Source: Candidatus Heimdallarchaeota archaeon (GTDB lineage: Archaea > Asgardarchaeota > Heimdallarchaeia > Heimdallarchaeales > Kariarchaeaceae). Taken from it: a DNA stretch of 16,673 bases. A model generated the notes under the pieces. It did no database searches. It saw only the letters and a program-made list of their open reading frames with translations, and was not told where the DNA came from. Positions within the stretch are counted from its first letter, which is position 1. Each line of letters begins with the position of its first letter. The position numbers were made by a program, and so were the translations under genes. The stretch spans positions 1-16,673 of the forward strand of contig JAAFKL010000129.1 of assembly GCA_021399405.1 (NCBI GenBank), in the 5' to 3' direction. This document shows positions 7,977 through 13,660 of the stretch, in pieces.

Positions 7977-9287
7977 CTATAATCCCTCAAATGATTTGGT
8001 TAATTTAGATATTACCTGTGTTGCTTGTTCTTCTGTTATGACTAGTGGGGGTTGTATACGCAGAACATTTTTGTAAAATCCACCAGATCCCATAATAACA
8101 CCATTTTTTCTCAAATCTAACACTATTTTGTTTGTTGATTCTGGATCTGGAGTCTTTGCTGTTCTGTCTTTCACTAATTCAACTCCAATCATTAATCCTC
8201 TACCTCTAATGTCCCCAATAACAGGAAATCTGTTTTGAAGACTTTCCAACTCTTCCATGAAAATCTTACCGATATTAGCTGAGTTTTGAACTAAGTTTTC
8301 CTCCTCAATCATTTTGATATTTTCTAATGCCACTGCTGAGCATACGGGATTCCCTCCATAGGTTGAAAAAAAATCTCCAGAATCAATAGAGCTAGCTATT
8401 TCAGGAGTTGCCATTGCAGCTCCTATTGGCATCCCACCACCCATTCCTTTAGCCATTGTCATGACATCCGGCTCTAAATTCCAATGATTTGATCCAAATA
8501 ATTTCCCTGTTCTGCCAAATCCAGTTTGTACTTCGTCAATTATTAATGGGATTTCTCTTTCTTTAAGAATTTGAAGTAAAGTTTTGAAATAACTATCCGG
8601 GGGGACAATAATGCCACCTTCTCCTAGAATTGGTTCCATTATGAAAGCAGCTATGTCTCCTGGAGTATGTGTTTCAATAGTTCTTTCAACTGCCTTAGCT
8701 GTTTCTTCGCCAAATTCATCTTCATCGAGTTTTGATCTGTAAGCATATGGCACAGGTGCATGGACAACTCCGAACGAATTCGCGTAAGTGCTAAATCCAT
8801 TTTTGTATTTTCTTTGTCCAGTCAAGCTTAAAGAGTATCCTAATCTGCCATGAAAAGACATTTCAAGTGAAATTAATCCAGCTCCAGGTTTTCCATTTTT
8901 GGATGCATACTTTTTGACTATTTTAACTGCATTATCTACTGCTTCTGCCCCACTGTTACACAAAAATGTATACTTGAGTTTTCCAGGGGCAATCTCTGCA
9001 ATTTTTTTAACCAAATCGGATTGCGGGATTGTATAAAATAATCCTGATGCATGTATTAATTTTCTCATTTGATTTGTTGCGGCGTTAACCAATCGTTCAG
9101 GTGAATGACCTGTATTGGTAACTGCTATTCCCGAAAAGCAGTCAACATATTCAGTCCCATCAAGATCTCTTAAGATAGTACCTGATCCACTTTCAATCAC
9201 GAGCGGGACCCTCGTAATTCCTTGGAGGTAAAACTCATGATCTTTCTTAAAATAATGTGCACTATCATTATTGAGACTCTCTTGCAT
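7977..9287 (-). CDS. Class III PLP-dependent aminotransferase
   Basis: A 436-residue fold-type I, class III aminotransferase, normal length for the family. Visible landmarks: FLCNSGAEAVDNAVK (phosphate loop), SFHGRLGYSLSLTG, Asp251 in IIDEVQTGFGRTGK (binds the PLP pyridine N), and Lys280 in TMAKGMGGGMPIGA (Schiff base). The family moves amino groups from omega-amino acids (GABA, beta-alanine, 6-aminohexanoate), ornithine or alanine to 2-oxoglutarate, pyruvate or glyoxylate. The arrangement of motifs fits the GABA / alanine-glyoxylate aminotransferase side; exact substrate is open. It is the first gene of the operon with two P1 hydrolases and an M20 hydrolase, so it probably deaminates the amino acids they release. 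No Shine-Dalgarno precedes the ATG at 9287, and a TATA-like box about 28 nt upstream suggests a leaderless transcript. The divergent Lrp/AsnC gene is the likely regulator. Confidence 0.93.
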   Translation of the reverse strand: MQESLNNDSAHYFKKDHEFYLQGITRVPLVIESGSGTILRDLDGTEYVDCFSGIAVTNTGHSPERLVNAATNQMRKLIHASGLFYTIPQSDLVKKIAEIAPGKLKYTFLCNSGAEAVDNAVKIVKKYASKNGKPGAGLISLEMSFHGRLGYSLSLTGQRKYKNGFSTYANSFGVVHAPVPYAYRSKLDEDEFGEETAKAVERTIETHTPGDIAAFIMEPILGEGGIIVPPDSYFKTLLQILKEREIPLIIDEVQTGFGRTGKLFGSNHWNLEPDVMTMAKGMGGGMPIGAAMATPEIASSIDSGDFFSTYGGNPVCSAVALENIKMIEEENLVQNSANIGKIFMEELESLQNRFPVIGDIRGRGLMIGVELVKDRTAKTPDPESTNKIVLDLRKNGVIMGSGGFYKNVLRIQPPLVITEEQATQVISKLTKSFEGL

Positions 9288-9310
9288 ATTAAAGGTGAGA
9301 TGTGCAGAAT

Positions 9311-9319
9311 TAATTTAAA
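9311..9319 (-). promoter_or_regulatory. Putative TATA box of the aminotransferase operon (leaderless)
   Basis: On the minus strand this reads TTTAAATTA, close to an archaeal TATA box. Its centre is about 28 nt from the A of the start codon at 9287, the distance expected if transcription starts at the ATG. The lack of a Shine-Dalgarno before that ATG agrees. Confidence 0.45.
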
Positions 9320-9328
9320 GATATTGTA

Positions 9329-9344
9329 GTATCTCTAAAAATTC
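9329..9344. promoter_or_regulatory. Candidate Lrp operator, degenerate copy upstream of the aminotransferase operon
   Basis: GTATCTCTAAAAATTC matches the perfect palindrome at 9591-9606 at 13 of 16 positions. It sits 42 nt before the aminotransferase start, just upstream of the putative leaderless TATA box, a place where a regulator could activate or interfere. If the alternative TATA at 9371-9380 is used instead, it would lie just after the transcription start and act as a block. Confidence 0.5.
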
Positions 9345-9521
9345 AACATGAATAATGTCGTAATTGCAAATTATATCATAAAATATTAAATTATCATCGA
9401 TCCTAATAACAAAATTAAACTTAATTGCGAATAATTATATAAAATAAAATCTGCGGGAAATTAGTAAAAGGATAATAAAAAGTGAAGGAATTTATTTAGT
9501 CACAGATATACAATAAAAAAA

Positions 9522-9537
9522 ACCTACAATTGTTGGT
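9522..9537. repeat. Imperfect 16-bp palindrome in the divergent control region
   Basis: ACCTACAATTGTTGGT is symmetric at 14 of 16 positions around a CAATTG core. It lies 13 nt before the putative Lrp TATA box. It does not resemble the 9591-9606 palindrome, so if functional it would bind a different protein. Confidence 0.3.
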
Positions 9538-9550
9538 ATAAATCCAATAG

Positions 9551-9560
9551 TATATTTATA
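9551..9560 (+). promoter_or_regulatory. Putative TATA box of the Lrp/AsnC gene
   Basis: TATATTTATA, a good archaeal TATA match, predicts a transcription start near 9583 and a leader of about 39 nt. That leader would include AAGGTGA (9611-9617) as ribosome site, 4 nt before the ATG at 9622. Confidence 0.5.
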
Positions 9561-9590
9561 TGAGAATGTGATGTTAGCAAATACTAGATA

Positions 9591-9606
9591 GTATTTCTAG
9601 AAATAC
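9591..9606. promoter_or_regulatory. Perfect 16-bp palindrome, candidate Lrp autoregulatory operator
   Basis: GTATTTCTAGAAATAC equals its own reverse complement. It lies 15 nt before the Lrp start codon and just downstream of the predicted transcription start, where a bound protein would block its own transcription. It overlaps a further inverted repeat, ATACTA-GA-TAGTAT (9581-9594). Lrp/AsnC proteins bind palindromes of about this size and often repress themselves. Confidence 0.6.
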
Positions 9607-9621
9607 AACAAAGGTGAATGT

Positions 9622-10113
9622 ATGCCTAAACCTAATTTAAAATCCACTCAATTCACACACAAAATTGATCAACTAGACAAGAAAATTTTGGACCTACTTC
9701 ATGAGGATGCTCGGTTTCCAGTTCAAGTAATCTCAGAAAAAGTAGGAACCCCGGCATCGACGGTTCATTATAGACTAAAAAAGATGAAAGAGTCGGAATT
9801 AATAGAGGGGTACTATGTAAAGATCAATCCATCTAAGGTCAACCTTGACTATATAACTATAATACAAGTAAGAACAAAAGACTCCACCAAAGGTTTTCGT
9901 AAAACTGGTGATACGCTAGCTAAAATTGATGGTATCTGGGGTGTTTATTTTATGTTAGGTGATTGGGATTTTATATTACATTGCAGAACAAAAAATCGTG
10001 TAACTTATTTGAATATACTCGAACAAATAATGGAGATAGAAGATGTAGAACGAACATCCTCACTTATCATTGCAGAAGTCATTAAGGAAGATCCTCGAAT
10101 TGAATTAACCTAG
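9622..10113 (+). CDS. Lrp/AsnC family transcriptional regulator
   Basis: A 163-residue regulator of standard Lrp/AsnC build. An N-terminal winged HTH (about residues 15-65) begins IDQLDKKILDLLHEDARF and has the recognition part GTPASTVHYRLKKMKESELIEGYYV. A RAM/AsnC ligand domain follows (about 75-155), including GVYFMLGDWDFILHC. Such proteins form dimers to octamers that sense amino acids and bind palindromic operators. It is divergent from the aminotransferase operon, and palindromes sit before both genes, so it most likely controls that operon and itself in response to an amino acid. The N-terminal tail of about 13 residues is slightly longer than usual; AAGGTGA 4 nt before the ATG supports this start. 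It converges on the beta-lactamase-fold gene with 14 bp between stops. Confidence 0.93.
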   Translation: MPKPNLKSTQFTHKIDQLDKKILDLLHEDARFPVQVISEKVGTPASTVHYRLKKMKESELIEGYYVKINPSKVNLDYITIIQVRTKDSTKGFRKTGDTLAKIDGIWGVYFMLGDWDFILHCRTKNRVTYLNILEQIMEIEDVERTSSLIIAEVIKEDPRIELT

Positions 10114-10127
10114 TTGTGACAAATTAC

Positions 10128-11354
10128 TTATTTTCTTTTGTTGAAAATCAATGAACGAACATTTCTTTTTCTCAAAATTGTCGTAATGCCGACAGCGAGT
10201 ATTACGCTTGGTATTGTGAGATTACTATCACCGTTACCATTTGAATTAGTATCATCTGGCTCTACATCAGATGTGGAAGGAATTATATACTGATTAAATA
10301 TTTTTAAATACACTGCTATTGAAATATCATCGAAACCTGTGAGCACAGCCACTAAGTTTCTTTCAGGAATAACAAACATCCTTTGCCCTCTCCATCCCCA
10401 TGCAACATAGGCACCCGTGGGATTTATTTTTGGGACCCACCATTGAAATCCATAATCCCAAGCTCCATCAAAATTTATTTTGGGCTTTGTGGCATTTGTT
10501 ATCCATTCTTCATTAATGACCTGTATACCACCCCATGTACCATTATTTAGATACAGATACCCAAATTTTGCTAAATCAATGGGTCTAAGTGAAAGCCATG
10601 TTCCTCCAACAGTATAATTAAGTGGACCTTTCTCCCAATAATAGTTCACGATACCTAGAGGACCAAATAGATATTCAATAGCAAATGCTTCGGCTGAAAT
10701 TCCTGTTGCACGTGTTAGGATAGCCGAGAGTATATGTGATATTCCTGTACTATACTCCATTACTGTACCAGGTCGGTGAACCAAAGGTTTATCCAAAATG
10801 TATTGTATCCAATCAGAAGTCTCTCTAACTGCATTCCAATCATTAGTATTGCTGCTATACTCCGGATACCATTCATTCCATTCTAAACCAGAAGTCATTG
10901 TAAGTAAATGGTATAATGTTATACTCGCTTTTGTAGAGTTCATGTTCTCGAATTCGTAATCGCTGAAGTAGTCGAAAACCTTTACATTAACACTGCTAAT
11001 AAATCCCTCTTGGATTGCAATCCCGATTAGTGTAGACATAATACTCTTAGTGATTGAATAAACCCAATGCTTGGTTTCTCGATTATAAGAATTATAGTAA
11101 CTTTCTTCTACTAAATACCCATTTTTTATCATAAGAATGGAGTCTACCACCATACCTAGGTTATCCATATAATCCTTCATATTAGAAATTATCTTGGGAT
11201 CCACTCCTTGATCTACAGGAGAAGAGGTTCTCCAATCATCGTCAGGATAATATATATCATCGGATATACTCAACACTCCAGTAGGATTGTTGGATGAAAT
11301 TACAAGAACGAGTAGAATGAACATCGATATTTTAGAGAAATCTAGTTTTTTCAT
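10128..11354 (-). CDS. Exported, C-terminally anchored serine hydrolase of the beta-lactamase / penicillin-binding fold
   Basis: A 408-residue protein with a signal peptide (MKKLDFSKISMFILLVLVIS) and a catalytic domain of about 40-355. SxxK is Ser100-Ile-Thr-Lys103 in HWVYSITKSIMS. The second motif is Tyr201 in MEYSTGISH. A late WGWRGQRMFVIP (319-330) is the usual third block. An Asp/Asn/Ser/Gly linker (about 364-378), a hydrophobic segment (IPSVILAVGITTIL) and a basic tail follow, a surface anchoring layout like that of the binding protein at the left edge. The family includes class C-like esterases, D-aminopeptidase and 6-aminohexanoate-dimer hydrolase (NylB). An extracellular amidase, peptidase or esterase is likely; true antibiotic resistance is not. 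AGGA 7 nt before the ATG supports the start. It is divergent from a YtcJ-type amidohydrolase across 176 bp. Confidence 0.88.
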   Translation of the reverse strand: MKKLDFSKISMFILLVLVISSNNPTGVLSISDDIYYPDDDWRTSSPVDQGVDPKIISNMKDYMDNLGMVVDSILMIKNGYLVEESYYNSYNRETKHWVYSITKSIMSTLIGIAIQEGFISSVNVKVFDYFSDYEFENMNSTKASITLYHLLTMTSGLEWNEWYPEYSSNTNDWNAVRETSDWIQYILDKPLVHRPGTVMEYSTGISHILSAILTRATGISAEAFAIEYLFGPLGIVNYYWEKGPLNYTVGGTWLSLRPIDLAKFGYLYLNNGTWGGIQVINEEWITNATKPKINFDGAWDYGFQWWVPKINPTGAYVAWGWRGQRMFVIPERNLVAVLTGFDDISIAVYLKIFNQYIIPSTSDVEPDDTNSNGNGDSNLTIPSVILAVGITTILRKRNVRSLIFNKRK

Positions 11355-11396
11355 TGTTTTATCCTGCTTTATGAATATTGATAATTTACATCAATT

Positions 11397-11406
11397 GATA
11401 TAATCA
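11397..11406 (-). promoter_or_regulatory. Putative TATA box of the serine hydrolase gene
   Basis: On the minus strand this reads TGATTATATC. It predicts a start near 11375 and a leader of about 20 nt containing the AGGA ribosome site. Confidence 0.4.
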
Positions 11407-11420
11407 TTAAAATTAAACTA

Positions 11421-11439
11421 GCAATATTGCAAATATTGC
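11421..11439. promoter_or_regulatory. Inverted repeat 8-3-8 in a divergent promoter region
   Basis: GCAATATT-GCA-AATATTGC has perfect 8-nt arms around a 3-nt centre, between the divergent serine hydrolase and amidohydrolase genes. It lies upstream of the putative promoters on both sides, so it could be a shared regulator site. The AT-rich context allows chance symmetry, but arms bounded by GC pairs are notable. Confidence 0.45.
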
Positions 11440-11530
11440 AAATTAATATCGGTGAATTGACAAAAATCGCAGAAATTGTTAATAAAGATTAAATCAACAT
11501 TTTGGAATACTAAATGAGGAAATCGAAAAC

Positions 11531-13153
11531 ATGATCAATGCGGATCTAATATTATATAACGGCACAATTCATACATTAGATAAAAAAAATACATCTGTAA
11601 GTGCAATTGCATCATATGATGGTAAAATTATAGCTGTCGGAGATAACAATGAGGTTCTTTCTCATGCAGGGGAAAATACTGAAAGAATTGATTTGAAAGG
11701 TAAAACAGTGATACCTGGATTAATTGATTCACATAGCCATATTATTGCACAAGGCATTGTCCGGAACTTATTTATTGATTTGAGTAAAGAGGCTGGCATA
11801 AATTCAATTGCTGATATCCAGAATACTCTTCGAAACCGAGCTGTGGATCTACCTGAAGGAACATGGATTATTGGGTATCAAGAAGACGATTCTAAACTCC
11901 TGGAAAAACGTCACCCTACACGTTGGGAATTAGATGAAATATCAGATAAGCATCCTGTAATGGTTGAAACAATCGGTGGTCATTTTCGAATTGTGAATTC
12001 ATTTGCATTTGATGCTGTAGGAATTAGTGAAAAAACTAGGGATCCAATTGGAGGAAAATTTGATAGAGATGAAAATGGGCATTTATCGGGAGGTGTACAT
12101 GAGAAAGCTATAGAGCTAGTTTTACCCTCCGAAAACAAATCTGTCTCGGATAAAATTGCATATACGAATGCAAAGGAAATACTTGAGGAAGGAGTTTCAC
12201 AAGGATTGACTTGTATTTATGAATGTGCTATACATTATCTCATTGGTCCAAGATCACAGATCAAAGCAGCACTCGATCTGAAAAATAAAGATGAATTACC
12301 TATGAGAATTAGATTTGATATTACATTACAGTTAATGAACGAACTTGATGCACTTGGTTTATACAGAGGGTTTGGGGATGATTGGATTAGAATTTGTGGG
12401 TTGAAATATTTCTTTGATGGAGCAGTATCAGGACGAACAGCTGCTTTAACTAAACCTTATACCAACAAACCTGATTTTTATGGGGTTATGGCTACGAATG
12501 AACAGGTCGCGAGAGATGAACTGGAAGCTGCTTACAAAAAAGGGTTTAGAATCTCTGCGCATGCAAATGGAGACAAGGCAATCTTGCTATATCTTGATAT
12601 TATCGAAAGACTTCAAAATAAGTATCCTCGAGAAGATCCAAGAAATAGAGATATCCATTGTACCGTTGTTAGCCAAGAAATTGTCGACAAAATGAAAAAA
12701 CTTGAAATACTTCCTTCTATTTTTGGACCATATGTTTACTACCATGGAGATAAATTATTACCTGCTTTTGGTGAAGATCGGGCTGAATGGATGTTTGCCG
12801 CGAAATCATTTTTGGAAAGTGGGAATAAGGTAGCCGCACACTCAGACCATCCCTGTGCCCCTATGGCTCCATTGATGGGGATTCATGCTTTAGTTAACAG
12901 AAAAACAATATATGGTAAATGGTATGGAAAAAGTCAACAAATATCAGCATTAGATGCTCTTCGTCTATATACAATAAATGCTGCATTTCACTCATTTGAT
13001 GAAGAGAAAATTGGCTCACTTGAAACTGGGAAGTTTATGGATTTAGTAGTTTTAAATGGAGACATTTTGTCTATTGATACTGAATATATCAAGGATATCC
13101 AAATAATGATGACTATGATTGATGGTAAAGTGGTTTATCAATCGATTGATTAA
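11531..13153 (+). CDS. Metal-dependent amidohydrolase, YtcJ / amidohydrolase-3 family
   Basis: A 540-residue amidohydrolase of normal YtcJ-family length. The N-terminal beta-sandwich part is followed by the TIM-barrel metal site: His68 and His70 in IDSHSHI, Lys292 in GLKYFFDGAVSGRTAAL, His344 in RISAHANGDKA, His376 in IHCTVVSQ, and Asp439 in AAHSDHPCAPMAPL. The C-terminus returns to the sandwich (IGSLETGKFMDLVVLNGD). No signal peptide is present. Members hydrolyse amides or imide-like bonds; N-substituted formamide deformylase belongs here, but most are uncharacterised. A GAGG at 11516-11519 precedes the ATG by 11 nt. It is divergent from the exported serine hydrolase with a shared inverted repeat between them, suggesting joint control and perhaps processing of what the exported enzyme releases. 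All expected metal ligands are present. Confidence 0.9.
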   Translation: MINADLILYNGTIHTLDKKNTSVSAIASYDGKIIAVGDNNEVLSHAGENTERIDLKGKTVIPGLIDSHSHIIAQGIVRNLFIDLSKEAGINSIADIQNTLRNRAVDLPEGTWIIGYQEDDSKLLEKRHPTRWELDEISDKHPVMVETIGGHFRIVNSFAFDAVGISEKTRDPIGGKFDRDENGHLSGGVHEKAIELVLPSENKSVSDKIAYTNAKEILEEGVSQGLTCIYECAIHYLIGPRSQIKAALDLKNKDELPMRIRFDITLQLMNELDALGLYRGFGDDWIRICGLKYFFDGAVSGRTAALTKPYTNKPDFYGVMATNEQVARDELEAAYKKGFRISAHANGDKAILLYLDIIERLQNKYPREDPRNRDIHCTVVSQEIVDKMKKLEILPSIFGPYVYYHGDKLLPAFGEDRAEWMFAAKSFLESGNKVAAHSDHPCAPMAPLMGIHALVNRKTIYGKWYGKSQQISALDALRLYTINAAFHSFDEEKIGSLETGKFMDLVVLNGDILSIDTEYIKDIQIMMTMIDGKVVYQSID

Positions 13154-13251
13154 CTTCAACTTTAATATAAATGAAATTATTTTAAAAAAATTGTAATCCA
13201 ACAATATGATTTCAATTACACTTGTATTTTATCAATAGAACTCTTTGTAAC

Positions 13252-13262
13252 CATAAATTTAA
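13252..13262 (+). promoter_or_regulatory. Putative TATA box of the HTH/Zn-ribbon gene
   Basis: CATAAATTTAA would start transcription near 13284, giving a very short leader that still holds TAGGA (13287-13291), 3 nt before the ATG at 13295. Confidence 0.35.
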
Positions 13263-13294
13263 TTGCTACATAATGAGGATAATTATTAGGAATT

Positions 13295-13582
13295 ATGACA
13301 AGAGAAGCTTTAATTGATAGATTAAAAGGTAGTGAAGCCTCAGCAGTAGACCTTGCAAAGGAATTCAATCGCTCAGTATCAGGGATTGAAGAAGACATTG
13401 AGCACATAAGGACTACATTAAGATTAAATGATGAATTGGATTTAATGATTCGACCTGCAGTATGTGCACTCTGTGATTATGTTTTTCCAACAAATAAGGC
13501 GAAAACACCTAACAGGTGTCCTAATTGTAAGAAAGAAAAGATTCAAGTTGCAAAATTCAAAGTGAGAATCAATAATGGCTAA
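13295..13582 (+). CDS. Small HTH / zinc-ribbon predicted transcriptional regulator
   Basis: A 95-residue two-part protein. Residues 1-45 form a helix-turn-helix (MTREALIDRLKGSEASAVDL ... SVSGIEEDIEHI). Residues 54-80 form a four-cysteine zinc ribbon with Cys57, Cys60, Cys75 and Cys78 (CALC ... CPNC), followed by a basic strand-rich tail. This layout fits the archaeal group described as predicted regulators with an HTH fused to a Zn-ribbon (COG3357, from memory). The targets are not known. It stands alone, 141 bp after the amidohydrolase gene and convergent with the MMPL transporter gene, with its own TATA-like box, so context does not tie it to either neighbour. Confidence 0.82.
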   Translation: MTREALIDRLKGSEASAVDLAKEFNRSVSGIEEDIEHIRTTLRLNDELDLMIRPAVCALCDYVFPTNKAKTPNRCPNCKKEKIQVAKFKVRINNG

Positions 13583-13635
13583 ATCGTGAAATTGATCCTA
13601 GAACAAGCAATTTCATCAGAAAATTAATTATTATA

Positions 13636-13660
13636 TGTTTATTTTATATTTTATTTTATT
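13636..13660 (+). terminator. T-rich terminator region
   Basis: The convergent gap after the HTH/Zn-ribbon gene holds repeated T4 blocks (TTTATTTTATATTTTATTTT), typical of archaeal T-rich termination. It could end the plus-strand transcript. No hairpin is obvious. Confidence 0.4.

Larger units (their letters stand above)
9288..9621. promoter_or_regulatory. 334-bp divergent control region between the aminotransferase operon and the Lrp gene
   Basis: This very AT-rich gap has no credible coding frame or RNA gene. It holds TATA-like boxes for both directions, a perfect 16-bp palindrome (9591-9606), a degenerate copy of it (9329-9344), and a second imperfect palindrome (9522-9537). These are listed separately. 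A minus-strand TATGATATAA at 9371-9380 is an alternative promoter for the operon. Confidence 0.7.

Noticed and set aside
9288..9621. Small RNA, riboswitch or tRNA in the 334-bp gap
   Set aside because: No tRNA-like arms, no extended stems and no conserved riboswitch core are visible; the only structure is short operator-like symmetry.
10128..11354. Antibiotic-resistance beta-lactamase
   Set aside because: The fold and SxxK are shared, but the second motif is YST rather than YxN, the protein carries a C-terminal membrane anchor, and the locus is metabolic. An amidase, esterase or peptidase is more likely.
13183..13221. Weak inverted repeat TGTAAT / ATTACA upstream of the HTH/Zn-ribbon gene
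   Set aside because: Six-nt AT-rich arms with a 17-nt spacer are expected by chance in this composition.
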